A program made the translations under genes and the position numbers. From Chloroflexota bacterium (GTDB lineage: Bacteria; Chloroflexota; Anaerolineae; Anaerolineales; UBA4823), in the NCBI GenBank assembly GCA_029782365.1, contig JAKOUW010000014.1, positions 1 to 64,000 on the forward strand: a stretch of DNA of 64,000 nt, written 5' to 3'. The notes beneath the pieces are model-generated. The model was not told the origin of the DNA. It saw only the letters and a program-made list of their open reading frames with translations, and searched no databases. How positions within the stretch are numbered: position 1 is the stretch's first letter; each line of letters opens with the position of its first letter. This document shows, in pieces, positions 53,197 to 62,614 of the stretch.

Positions 53197-55260
53197 TTAA
53201 GGCGTAACTTCCTGGAAATTGTGGTGGTGGGTGTGCTCATCACGCAGTTTGTCGGCCTCGCGAGCGTATTTCGGGTTCCCGCAGGTCGGGCATAGGTCCA
53301 GCTCCGAAAGTTTGTCCAGGTATTCCAGCACGGTGGTAGCAAACGCGGCGTGGCTCCAGGTGAGGGGTGAAACGCTCAGTGGGGCATCTGTATAAGGATG
53401 CACCTGTTCTGCCAAGACACCGCTTGCCAGGGCATGGCCAGCCACCCACTGCATCAACTCCAGGGCAGGCTGTAGGTCGCCAGGGTTTTTTGCTTTCGCG
53501 ATGTGCCAGGCTGCCATCCACAATGTGCAGATAAACCAGGGATTGCCGGGCACGTTCTCGATGTCCTGGCTGACCTGGTGGTAATAATCGTTCTCATAAC
53601 GCGCCATGCCGCCCACGCTGGATTTGATCCACAGGCGATCGTGCATATTCTGCATGGTAGCCAGGATGCGCGGATCATCCGGGGCGTACATGCCAAACTG
53701 GAAGAGAGCGTAAGCGGCAGAGTCGATCACCCAATCGACCTCATACTGCGCCGGGCCGGTTTGGATCAGGCGGCGCACAAAACGATTGGCCTGCGGCTGC
53801 CACAGGTATCGGTCGCAGGCGGCCTTGACTTCGGCGGCGGCGGAGCGATATTTCTGAGCATTGGCATTTTCGCCAAACGCCTCGGCGAAGTTGGCTGCTG
53901 CGATCAGCCCGGCCCATACCGCTGCAATGCTGAAAGCGTGCACCCCGCGCCGCTCTTCCCACAGATCGTAAGACGGCAAGGGCAGCTTGCTCACCGAGTC
54001 GCGGTAGTCGCACATCCAATCGGCGGCGCGGATGATCAGCGGGCGGTAGAACTGCTTGACTTCTTCTACGTCACGAAATTTGGCAAAATGCTCCCACAAT
54101 GACCACAGCACCAGGCCGGTCTCGTCTTCCTGGACGGGCAGTTCTTTTTCATTGTTGCTAAACCAGGGATGCCACGAACTGGCCAACGAACCATCCGGGT
54201 TGTATTTATGGAGGAAATAACCTTCCGCAGTGATCACGCTGTTGCAGAACTCGAAGAAGCGCCGGGAAAGGTTGACCTGGTCGGCCAGGTCAAGGGCGTG
54301 TGCCACCAGAGCGCCGTCGCGCTGCCAGATGTAGGAGTATGTGTCGCGCACCAGACTGGCAATGTCGCTGTCATTGGCAGCCACAATGCCGCCGCCGTTG
54401 TCGATCTGAGTGCGTAAGATCAACAGCGAGCGCTTGAATTCGCTCACGATCTCTTTGGGCAGGCTGCCGAAGTTAAAGGCATCTTTATTGACCCACAGCC
54501 GCCAGTAAGCCGCAGCCCGGTCGAGAAAGATCTGCGGCCCGCGTTCGCGCAGCATGCGGTTCAGCAGGGTGACAGCCTGGAAGTCCTCGCCAACGCAGAT
54601 CCAATAATACAACGTCCTGGTTTCACCTGGGCCCAGATCAATGTGCAGGCCGATGGTGGAATCAACCGAGCCCTGGGCAATAGGATTGCCGCCAAGCTGG
54701 CCGTCCTCAGCGTCTGCCCAGGTGCCCTGGTGCCCGTCAATCTCTTTCAAACCGGTGGCCCATTGGTCAATTTGCGGCGACTCACCGGCCCGGCAGCCGT
54801 TGATCAGAAACCAGCGCTTGCCCTTGTAATGGAAAAGCGCTTTGCGTTGGGGCTCGTAGTAGGCCGTGTCGCCCACTTCATTTTCTGAGATGTGGAAGTC
54901 ATGATTGAAGAACAGGCGCACCTGCCGGGTGTGGCCAGCGTGATTGGTCGCATCGATGCGCCGCAAGTAGATATTCTCGTGAAAATCCACCGCATCCTGG
55001 CACAGCAGCCCAACTTGCAGATCTGTATTTTCCAGTTCCACGCGCGTCACCAGGGTGTCTTCAGCGTAATCTAGCTGGAATTGCCAGCCCTCGCCGGTGG
55101 TCCAACGGAATTGGTCCTCAACCCACACGCCGAAACGAAAAGGGTGGCCGAGGGAGTGATTTTCTTTGCCAACGCGCGGGTAATAAAAATCGCGCAGTTG
55201 GTAAGAGGCGTCGAAATTGATCAAGAGAGAGCCATTGCCAATGGGCAGATCACGGGGCAT
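53197..55260 (-). CDS. Glycoside hydrolase family 15 (glucoamylase-like)
   Basis: 687 residues, AGGAG before ATG 55260. The N-terminal beta-sandwich runs to about 250 (MPRDLPIGNGSLLINFDASY, RDFYYPRVGKENHS). The (alpha/alpha)6 barrel follows, with TYSYIWQRDGALVAHALD, EDETGLVLWSLWEH and SYDLWEERRGVHAFS, where the two catalytic Glu of GH15 are expected. SPLTWSHAAFATTVLEYLDK is near the end. A CPTCGN pair sits in the tail. It should release glucose from starch, glycogen or isomalto-type glucans. No signal peptide, so it acts in the cytoplasm. It is third in an operon with the dehydrogenase and DUF2721 genes. Confidence 0.9.
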   Translation of the reverse strand: MPRDLPIGNGSLLINFDASYQLRDFYYPRVGKENHSLGHPFRFGVWVEDQFRWTTGEGWQFQLDYAEDTLVTRVELENTDLQVGLLCQDAVDFHENIYLRRIDATNHAGHTRQVRLFFNHDFHISENEVGDTAYYEPQRKALFHYKGKRWFLINGCRAGESPQIDQWATGLKEIDGHQGTWADAEDGQLGGNPIAQGSVDSTIGLHIDLGPGETRTLYYWICVGEDFQAVTLLNRMLRERGPQIFLDRAAAYWRLWVNKDAFNFGSLPKEIVSEFKRSLLILRTQIDNGGGIVAANDSDIASLVRDTYSYIWQRDGALVAHALDLADQVNLSRRFFEFCNSVITAEGYFLHKYNPDGSLASSWHPWFSNNEKELPVQEDETGLVLWSLWEHFAKFRDVEEVKQFYRPLIIRAADWMCDYRDSVSKLPLPSYDLWEERRGVHAFSIAAVWAGLIAAANFAEAFGENANAQKYRSAAAEVKAACDRYLWQPQANRFVRRLIQTGPAQYEVDWVIDSAAYALFQFGMYAPDDPRILATMQNMHDRLWIKSSVGGMARYENDYYHQVSQDIENVPGNPWFICTLWMAAWHIAKAKNPGDLQPALELMQWVAGHALASGVLAEQVHPYTDAPLSVSPLTWSHAAFATTVLEYLDKLSELDLCPTCGNPKYAREADKLRDEHTHHHNFQEVTP

Positions 55261-55271
55261 GCTGAGCTCCT

Positions 55272-55779
55272 TTATTGCTTGAGAGACGAACGCAGGGCAA
55301 TGACCCGCTTGGTTTCAAACTGCACAGCGCTGTGCGAAGAGCGGACTTCGCCAATGGCGATCACCACCCCGCTGAAAAGCGCCAGCGTGCCACCCAGGAA
55401 GGTTGCCAGCACCACGGCAGGCATGAAGAGCAGCCCAGGAGCGGCTGCGGCGACTGCGATAGCGAACATGCACAACAGAAACAAGCCGATCGAAATGTAA
55501 ATCACCAATACAGCGTTGTGCAGCAAGGTGTGGTGGCGCAGCAGGTTCGGGAGCTGAGCATTGATCTCACCAAGGCGCTCGCTGGTGAACGCTGAAGATG
55601 GGCCGCCATTTGGCGCGGGATAGAACAGTTCCAGTTTTTCGTGGGCCATGGCGCGCAGGCGATCATTGACCGATCCATAGCGGCTGAGTACCCCCCCCCA
55701 AAGCCAGGGAGCAGCTGGTGATCATCACCACGGGGGCGAGGATGAGCTGGATAATGCGGGTGACCAGGTCGAGGTTCAC
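55272..55779 (-). pseudogene. DUF2721 membrane protein gene with frameshift in a C8 run
   Basis: From GTG 55779 the frame encodes NLDLVTRIIQLILAPVVMIT and ends early after the G8 run of the - strand (C8 at 55691-55698). Changing that run by one or two bases restores VLSRYGSVNDRLRAMAHEKL, then the rest to 55272 with two C-terminal helices (VLVIYISIGLFLLCMFAIAV, FLGGTLALFSGVVIAIGEV). This is the full DUF2721 pattern of about 168 residues. The long homopolymer makes a sequencing error plausible. Function unknown. Confidence 0.75.
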
Positions 55780-55785
55780 GGCAGT

Positions 55786-56862
55786 TCAAGGCGCGCTGAT
55801 CTCGATGGTTGTCTTGACGCCAATTCGATGATCGAGGATATCCAGGCTGAACTCGGCGATGGGCACGCGGCGGGTCAGGCAGCGCGCCAGCAGGCCAGGC
55901 CAAAGGCTCTCGAATTTCTGCAGATCATGCACGCCCATATCGTAATATTTCTTATTGGCGTTGACCGTGCCGAAGGCGACCATGTTGCCCAACACCATGC
56001 GCTGGTTGACCTTATCGGCCTGAAAGTCCACATGGTGGTCGCCGCCGGTGACAGAGGACAGGATGGTCACGCCGTTCACCCCCAAGATCTCGAAGGTTTT
56101 CATCGCAATCGAGCTGGAACCGGTGGCCTCGAAAATCACATCGATCGGTCCCAGCATTTTGGGCAAGTCATCCAGCGGCGTTTCGGCGGCTGAGATGTAG
56201 TGCGCCCCGGCGGCCTCGGCGATATCAGAGCTCAGTGTGCCGTGGGCTGGCAGCGCCACAATGGCTACCTGCAGGCCACGCGCTCGAAGCGCCAGGGTAG
56301 CCAGCAAACCGACCGCCCCTGCGCCAAATACCACGGCTGTCTTGGGCTGCCAGACCATGCGCTCCTGCATTTTAAAGGCCTGCCAGATACCTTTCTCGGC
56401 GATCGTCAGCGGCTCCAACAACACCGCGACATCGGCCAGCTCAGGCGGGATGCGCACCAGATATTCCGGCACTTCGACATAATATTCAGCCAGGAAACCA
56501 TGCTGGGCTTTGATGCCCCGCTCGGTGTACTCCCCTTTGATACACATGTCCGACTCGCCATGGGCGCAGTTGATACAATCGTCGGGGCGGCGCACGGTAG
56601 CCACCACCCAGTCGCCTGGTTTGATTGAACGCACGCTGGCGCCGATCGCTTCAACTCGGCCCAGGTTCTCGTGGCCGAGGATCAGGTAATCACAGCCGTG
56701 CGGCGCTTCACCGTACAAGCCCTGGTTGATTTCGGCGTCTGTGCCGCACAGGCCGCAGCGCACCACGCGCACCAGAGCGCCATGCTCGTGCAGCTCGGGT
56801 TTCGGCACATCGGCCAGGCGGGCAGATTCTGGGGATTTGGGGGTGACTATAATGGCTTTCAT
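55786..56862 (-). CDS. Zinc-dependent glucose 1-dehydrogenase-like enzyme
   Basis: 358 residues from ATG 56862. MDR-superfamily dehydrogenase: catalytic zinc site CGLCGTDAEINQG and LILGHENLGRVEA, and VFGAGAVGLLATLALRARG for NAD(P). The stretch GDWVVATVRRPDDCINCAHG, with few of the four structural cysteines in spaced form, is typical of archaeal-type glucose dehydrogenases. It should oxidise glucose to gluconolactone, which fits the GH15 gene two positions downstream and gluconokinase at 7257. Other sugars are possible substrates. Confidence 0.85.
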   Translation of the reverse strand: MKAIIVTPKSPESARLADVPKPELHEHGALVRVVRCGLCGTDAEINQGLYGEAPHGCDYLILGHENLGRVEAIGASVRSIKPGDWVVATVRRPDDCINCAHGESDMCIKGEYTERGIKAQHGFLAEYYVEVPEYLVRIPPELADVAVLLEPLTIAEKGIWQAFKMQERMVWQPKTAVVFGAGAVGLLATLALRARGLQVAIVALPAHGTLSSDIAEAAGAHYISAAETPLDDLPKMLGPIDVIFEATGSSSIAMKTFEILGVNGVTILSSVTGGDHHVDFQADKVNQRMVLGNMVAFGTVNANKKYYDMGVHDLQKFESLWPGLLARCLTRRVPIAEFSLDILDHRIGVKTTIEISAP

Positions 56863-57065
56863 CTCATATCGATCTCCTATACCTGCCAATAATGGATTTA
56901 TCTTACCATTTTTCCCGATTATGGCGGTGAAAAATTAAAGGCTTTTCATCACCGGACGTGTGTTACATAGGCAGCACAAATAAAACGAATCGAGGTTAAA
57001 ACCAATTCCATGCAGGTTCAAACTCGATTCGCTTTGCAGGTGAAAGTTATCTTGATAAAGGCGAA

Positions 57066-57563
57066 TTAGCCTTGTAAAATGCGGTCCACTCCGCGGTCGA
57101 TCTCCCAGGGATAAACGATGTGGGCATCGGTTACCGCGGCATAGTAATCGGGGCGCTGGGCGCCGAACAGGCTGCGATAGGGGTTGAAGTGCATGACGCA
57201 CGACGAAGTAAAACCACCGGCTGCCGAGATGCGATTTTTAACCGCGGTGATCGTACGGCCAGAGCCCCAAACATCATCCACCACCAGGCAGCGCCGGCCG
57301 CGGATCAGGTTATCTTCGGGGAATTGGATGAAGCGCGGCCAGACAAACAACCCGGTGCGCTCGCGCTCGATCTCGGCCGGGAAATCCACGGCGGCGGTCA
57401 GGATATGCGTGATGTTCATCGCTTCAGAAAGCAGGCCTCCGGGGATAATCCCGCCGCGCGTGATCATCACCATCGCATCGAACTCGCCCTCAAATTGCGG
57501 CAATAAATACTGGATCAAACGGTCAACATCCTCCCAACTGACTAACTCTCGACGTGTTGGCAT
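57066..57563 (-). CDS. Phosphoribosyltransferase, xanthine-guanine type
   Basis: 165 residues from ATG 57563 (GGAGG upstream). RRCLVVDDVWGSGRTI is the PRPP-binding loop. VSWEDVDRLIQYLLPQF and MVMITRGGIIPGGLLSEAM match gpt-like phosphoribosyltransferases. Likely purine salvage. It follows the DUF6159 membrane protein gene's 3' end closely on the same strand, which may be coincidental. Confidence 0.85.
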   Translation of the reverse strand: MPTRRELVSWEDVDRLIQYLLPQFEGEFDAMVMITRGGIIPGGLLSEAMNITHILTAAVDFPAEIERERTGLFVWPRFIQFPEDNLIRGRRCLVVDDVWGSGRTITAVKNRISAAGGFTSSCVMHFNPYRSLFGAQRPDYYAAVTDAHIVYPWEIDRGVDRILQG

Positions 57564-57584
57564 CGCGGTCCTCCGTTCCAATGT

Positions 57585-58508
57585 TTACAGAACCGCAGCC
57601 AGGGGGGCTGGCGCGGGCACAGGCTGGCCCAATTGACCGCTTATTCCTCCAGATCCCTGGCGGGCACTTTCTACGTTGCGCGCCCAAAGGTACAGGCAGG
57701 TGTGGTAGGCGGTGGTTGTATAAGTGCCGATCAGCGTGGCGATGATGATAAACACGCTGGCGATGAGCACACCCAGGCTGACCCCGCTGACAATCCCAAT
57801 CGTTGCTCCGCCGCTGATCGAGACAATCCCTAAGCCCACACCGATCCCCAAGGCAATGCCGGTGGCGCCGAGCAAGAAGCCGATCAACCCGGTAACAAAA
57901 CCGACGCCCACCGTGCTCACACCCACCAGCAGCAGGTTGTCTTTAACGATTTTGAAGACGCGCTGCAGCCCATCTTTTAAGCTGACATCTTCTATTACCA
58001 TCACGGGCAATACCAGGAAGGTGGTCTCGCTCCACAACACACCCAATGTCGCCGCCAGCCAGCCAGCCAGCGCGCCAAAAATAGCATTGCCGCCGCGCCC
58101 TCCCCTGCGTCCTTCGAGGAAAGACTTGAGCATGTGGACAAGCAGTGAAACGGCCGCCAGGCTGGCAATATCCCAAAAATCTCGCCGCACCACGTTCCAG
58201 GCTTTGTCCATGCGCCCGTCGCCTTCAGTGAGAAAGGCATAGATCAGCTCGATCGTCATGGCGGAAAAAATGTATCCTACCATGTACTGCAAGAAAACCA
58301 GTACTAACCCCAAGATGCCCAGCAGGCCCTGACCAATGCGCGAATCACCGAGTACAAGCCCGGTGATGCCCATCGGAACCAGCATAACCAGCGTGACCAG
58401 GAAGCCGGCAATCATCGCCAGGATGGATGGTTTGATCAAATCGTGATCGGCCAGCGCCATTTGCCAGGACTGTTTAAAAAATGCAAATCCTCGTTGAATG
58501 CTTTCCAT
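57585..58508 (-). CDS. DUF6159-type membrane protein
   Basis: 307 residues with about six hydrophobic segments. MESIQRGFAFFKQSWQMALA and LIKPSILAMIAGFLVTLVML are at the start, YAFLTEGDGRMDKAWNVV in the middle, and long Gly/Ile-rich helices in the second half (LIGFLLGATGIALGIGVGLG). The end is Pro/Ala-rich. Function unknown. It lies directly downstream of priA on the same strand. Confidence 0.75.
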   Translation of the reverse strand: MESIQRGFAFFKQSWQMALADHDLIKPSILAMIAGFLVTLVMLVPMGITGLVLGDSRIGQGLLGILGLVLVFLQYMVGYIFSAMTIELIYAFLTEGDGRMDKAWNVVRRDFWDIASLAAVSLLVHMLKSFLEGRRGGRGGNAIFGALAGWLAATLGVLWSETTFLVLPVMVIEDVSLKDGLQRVFKIVKDNLLLVGVSTVGVGFVTGLIGFLLGATGIALGIGVGLGIVSISGGATIGIVSGVSLGVLIASVFIIIATLIGTYTTTAYHTCLYLWARNVESARQGSGGISGQLGQPVPAPAPLAAVL

Positions 58509-58544
58509 ACATCACCTTTTGAGATGAATTTTGACTCGCTTCTA

Positions 58545-61187
58545 TTATAGCAAAGAAGGCGGATCTACTTCAATTTTCCAGCCTTCTAAAATGCGCCCAC
58601 GCAGCAAGCCGGCCGGGTCTGGGCCACGCAAGATGATCTGCCAGCGGTACAGCCTGTCCTGGCGGGCGAAGAAACACGGCGCCGGGCCGATCAGCTCGGT
58701 GAGCTGGCGCTTTTCCGCCTCTAACCAGGTTTGCAACTGCCCGGCAAGGCGGCGCGCGGCCTGCTCAGCTTTCGTGTTGTCTGCACTGCGGTATTCCAGC
58801 CGCACCAGGCGCGCAAATGGCGGGTAGCCCAGGCTGCGGCGCATCGAGAGCTCATGCTCATAAAAAGATTCGTAGTCGTGCCGGGCGGCGTTTTGAATGA
58901 CGTAGTTATCCGGCTGGAAGGTCTGTAGAATCACCTGCCCCCCCAGCGGACTGCGCCCGGCGCGCCCGGCAACCTGGGTGAGCAGTTGGAAGGTGCGCTC
59001 AGCGGCGCGCAGGTCGGGGAGCTGTAGGCCGACATCAGCCAACACCGCACCTACCAGGGTAACCAGGGGTAGATCGAGCCCTTTAGCGATCATCTGTGTG
59101 CCCACGAGCACATCTGCCTGGTGGCTGCTGAAATGCCGTAAGATGATTTCGTAGGAGTCCTTTTGGCGGGTGGTATCATAATCCAGCCTCAACACATGCG
59201 CCTCGGGCAGCAACTGCTGCACCTCAGCCTCCACTTTTTCGGCTCCTGTGCCGAACTGGCGAATCTGGTTGCTCTGGCAGTTTGGACACGCCGATGGAGA
59301 GCGGCGTGCGTAACCACAGCGGTGACAGAGAAGTGAATCCACCCGGGTGGCAGGGGTTGGCCCTCCGGGAGCATCGCCAACAACACTTGTATGGTATGTC
59401 AACGGTGTATCACAGCGCGGGCAGCGGACAACATAGCCGCAGGAACGGCAAAAAACATAGGTCGCCGTGCCGCGGCGGTTAATAAACAATATCGCCTGTT
59501 GTTGGGCAGCGAACACCGTCTTCAACGCGCTCTGCAAGGCGCGGCTGAAGATTGAGCGGTTTTCCGATTGAAGCTCCAGGCGCATATCGACGATTTGCAC
59601 CGGCGGCAGATCGGTATACTGGACATCCAGCTTTTCTGCTTCACCCAGCTGGACGGTAGGATCCAGCGGCCGGTAGCGGCTGCCCGGCTGACTCTCTGGC
59701 GCTTTTAGTGCAGGATTATCGGCTTTTATTTTGGCCATTTGCTGGGCAATGGCGGAGCGGTGCGCCAGGATGCGCGCTGGCAGATGAATATACTGATATT
59801 GGCCTTCCTCAGCCAGCCGGCGAGTGACAATATCCGGGGTCGCCGAACCCAGCAAGCACAGCGCCCCGCTCAACCTGGCATAAGCCGCGGCGGTTTCGCG
59901 GGCATGATAATAGGGCAGGAATTCGCCATTATGATAAGAGTCGTCGTGACATTCATCCACAATGATCAAGCCTGGACGCTCCAACGGGACAAACAAAGCG
60001 CTGCGCGGGCCGACAATGATCGAGAGATCTCCCTGGCGGGCCCTGCGCCAGGTGTCGTAGCGCTCGCCTTCCGAAAGATTAGAATGGACCAACCCGACCT
60101 GACCGGCGAAGCGAGCGCCAAAACGGTGTACGATCTGAGGTGTCATGCCGATCTCAGGCACCAGGATAACCACCTGCTTGCCCTGGCGCAAGGCTTCATT
60201 GGCCGCCTGCAAGTAAATCTCGGTCTTACCCGAACCGGTCACGCCGTGCAGCAGGATTGGCGCCGGTGAACTGCCGCTCTGCATGGCGTGTGTGATGACA
60301 TCGACGGCCTGCCGCTGGTCTGGGGTCAGGCGGGGGGGCAGCGAGGGTGTGAAAACCAGGTCTGCCAGTGGGTCGCGCCAATTTTCCGTCTCGCCCAGGC
60401 TGACCAATCCCAGCTCTTCCAGGCGCTGGATATCGGCGGGAACTCCCGGCCCGCTGTGTTCACTGGCGGCAACAGCGAACAACCAGGCGGTTTCGACCGG
60501 GCGGCTTTCCTGGATTAAATATTCCAGCATGGCCCGACGGCGAGCGCTGGCGGTGGAACCAGCGCGCCCCAAGCGATCATAAAACTGGCGCGCTTCCTCG
60601 GCGCTGCACGCCAGGCGGGCTGTGCGGCTGTATTTGGGGCGAACGCTGGGCGGCATCAGCACGGGTTGGGTGGACAGTGCCCGCTTCAGCTCGAGCCGCC
60701 GAGCAGCATCTCTCCAATTGCGGCCGTGGAATGCGCTCTCAATTTGGCGGCCGCGCAGTGGGCCGCGCTCTGCCAGCAGGCGAACAAGTCGTGCCTCGAT
60801 TGTTTTTCCCTCTGGAATGGGCGTTTCTGATCGTGCGCTGTTCAGCGTGTATAGCGTGTCCGCTTGTTTTTCCAGTCCCGGGGGGATCATCAACCCGACG
60901 CAAGTGGAGAGTGGAGCGAGGTAATGGTTGGACATCCAGCCTGCCAGCTCCAATTGGTAAAGAGTCAACACTGTATCCGCATCGACCAAGCTCAAGACCG
61001 CCTTTGTCTCGCTCACTGCTGGGTGGTCGATGAAGCGCAGGATAACACCCTGCACGATCTTAGCGCCAAAAGGTATTGTCACCAGGTGCCCCGGCCTCAC
61101 GCGATCTGCTAACTCGGGCGGTAGATTGTAGTCGAATGCACCGCTCTGAGTAGGCACATTCACCGCAATTTGAACATATTGGGGCAT
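58545..61187 (-). CDS. priA: Primosomal replication restart helicase PriA
   Basis: 880 residues from ATG 61187 (AAGGGG upstream). The N-terminal DNA-binding domain starts MPQYVQIAVNVPTQSGAFDY. The helicase has Walker A LLHGVTGSGKTEIYLQAANE, the DEAH-type box IVDECHDDSYH and GSATPDIVTRRLAEE. Zinc cysteines occur in YVFCRSCGYVVRCPRCDTPL and LLCHRCGYARRSPSACPNC. VAGRAGRSPLGGQVILQTF is motif VI. It restarts stalled replication forks. Confidence 0.96.
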   Translation of the reverse strand: MPQYVQIAVNVPTQSGAFDYNLPPELADRVRPGHLVTIPFGAKIVQGVILRFIDHPAVSETKAVLSLVDADTVLTLYQLELAGWMSNHYLAPLSTCVGLMIPPGLEKQADTLYTLNSARSETPIPEGKTIEARLVRLLAERGPLRGRQIESAFHGRNWRDAARRLELKRALSTQPVLMPPSVRPKYSRTARLACSAEEARQFYDRLGRAGSTASARRRAMLEYLIQESRPVETAWLFAVAASEHSGPGVPADIQRLEELGLVSLGETENWRDPLADLVFTPSLPPRLTPDQRQAVDVITHAMQSGSSPAPILLHGVTGSGKTEIYLQAANEALRQGKQVVILVPEIGMTPQIVHRFGARFAGQVGLVHSNLSEGERYDTWRRARQGDLSIIVGPRSALFVPLERPGLIIVDECHDDSYHNGEFLPYYHARETAAAYARLSGALCLLGSATPDIVTRRLAEEGQYQYIHLPARILAHRSAIAQQMAKIKADNPALKAPESQPGSRYRPLDPTVQLGEAEKLDVQYTDLPPVQIVDMRLELQSENRSIFSRALQSALKTVFAAQQQAILFINRRGTATYVFCRSCGYVVRCPRCDTPLTYHTSVVGDAPGGPTPATRVDSLLCHRCGYARRSPSACPNCQSNQIRQFGTGAEKVEAEVQQLLPEAHVLRLDYDTTRQKDSYEIILRHFSSHQADVLVGTQMIAKGLDLPLVTLVGAVLADVGLQLPDLRAAERTFQLLTQVAGRAGRSPLGGQVILQTFQPDNYVIQNAARHDYESFYEHELSMRRSLGYPPFARLVRLEYRSADNTKAEQAARRLAGQLQTWLEAEKRQLTELIGPAPCFFARQDRLYRWQIILRGPDPAGLLRGRILEGWKIEVDPPSLL

Positions 61188-61197
61188 GAAATTCCCC

Positions 61198-62610
61198 TTA
61201 TTCTGCCGCGCTGGTCGGGGGAGAGGTGGGAGCGCTGCTTGATTCATCCGCATCTAGGGCGGACGGCAGGCGGGTCAGCGATATTTGAGCAATGCGCAGG
61301 TCGTCCATCACTTCGACCCGTATTTTTACACTATTTTGCTCCACCTCGTCACCGACCTTCGCCATGCGCTTAAGCCTACCCAATACGAAACCGGCGATGG
61401 TGTCATAATCAGGATCCTGTAAATCCAGGCCAAGCTGGGCATTGACTTCTTCAATTTGTGCCATGCCATCGATCAAGATTGAGCCATCAGCCTGCTTTTG
61501 GATCACTGGCGAACCTGGATCAAACACATCACCCACTTCGCCTACGATCTCCTCCAGCAGATCTTCCAGGGTAACCAGGCCGGCAGTGCCGCCGTATTCG
61601 TCCAGTACAATGCCGATATGCTGGCGATTGTCGCGAAACTGGCGCAGGAGAGCATTGACAGTAATGGTTTCGGGAATAAACAAAGCATCGCGCATCAACT
61701 GACGCGGTGAAAACTGGCTGGCGGATTCCAATGGGTTACCCTTACCGTACAGGCTGCGCAAAAGGTCTTTGACATGCAATATGCCAATAATCTGATCCAG
61801 GCCGCCTTCATACACCGGGTATTTGGTGTACGTAGCGTGTGTGACCAACTCTAACAACTCGTCTCCCGGCATGTCGGCCTCGACCGCCTGGATTTCAGTG
61901 CGTGGTACCATCACCTGCCGGACAACCAGCTCGTTCAGGTCAAAAATCGATTCGAGCATTTCGCGCGCCGGGGTTTCAATCACACCTTCTTCTTCAGAAT
62001 CGGTCAGAATCTGCTTGATTTCATCAACCGTATAAACAGACAAATGTTCTCCCACCATTTGAAGACCAACCAACCCGAGGATCTGGCGCGTCGTCCAATC
62101 CAAAATGCTGATCAACCCTTTGAAGACCGTAGAAAAGAGGTGCATGGGCTGCGCGGCCAATAGGGCAAACCGTTCCGGGGTGTGGAGCGTGGCTACCTTG
62201 GGCACCTGCTCGCCGAACACAACATGCACGCTGGTGATAAGGAGCAAGGAGATCACCAGTGGAAGAGCGGAGAGCACCGGCCGCAGGAGACTTCCCGCCA
62301 GGCTCCAGCTTTCAGGAATCACGATCACCTTAAAATATGGTGCCAGCAGCTTTTCAAATGCATTTTCTCCCACCGCGCCCAAGGCCAGGCTGACGATCGT
62401 GATGCCCAACTGCGAAGCGGCAATCAAGCGATCGCGCGCTGCGGGGTTCTCCAGCCAGGTACCGACGATTTTGGCTGCGTTATTGGTAGGTAAAGATAGC
62501 TGTTCAAGGCGCACCTTCCGAGACGCGACGGCGGCAAATTCGACGCTGACGAAAAACGCGTTCAGCATCACCAGAATTAAAATAAACGCCAGGCTGAGCA
62601 AGGTAGCCAA
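61198..62610 (-). CDS. Hemolysin/CorC family CBS-domain membrane protein
   Basis: 470 residues. DUF21 (CNNM) membrane domain at ~1-195 with four helices, CBS pair at ~210-335 (VRQVMVPRTEIQAVEADMPG, YPVYEGGLDQIIGILHVKDL, EYGGTAGLVTLEDLLEEIVG), and a CorC/HlyC C-terminal domain at ~350-435. The tail is Ser/Pro-rich. Usually a magnesium or divalent-cation exporter, despite the hemolysin name. It lies between the MEMO gene (4-nt gap) and priA. Confidence 0.92.
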   Translation of the reverse strand: MATLLSLAFILILVMLNAFFVSVEFAAVASRKVRLEQLSLPTNNAAKIVGTWLENPAARDRLIAASQLGITIVSLALGAVGENAFEKLLAPYFKVIVIPESWSLAGSLLRPVLSALPLVISLLLITSVHVVFGEQVPKVATLHTPERFALLAAQPMHLFSTVFKGLISILDWTTRQILGLVGLQMVGEHLSVYTVDEIKQILTDSEEEGVIETPAREMLESIFDLNELVVRQVMVPRTEIQAVEADMPGDELLELVTHATYTKYPVYEGGLDQIIGILHVKDLLRSLYGKGNPLESASQFSPRQLMRDALFIPETITVNALLRQFRDNRQHIGIVLDEYGGTAGLVTLEDLLEEIVGEVGDVFDPGSPVIQKQADGSILIDGMAQIEEVNAQLGLDLQDPDYDTIAGFVLGRLKRMAKVGDEVEQNSVKIRVEVMDDLRIAQISLTRLPSALDADESSSAPTSPPTSAAE

Positions 62611-62614
62611 TGGA

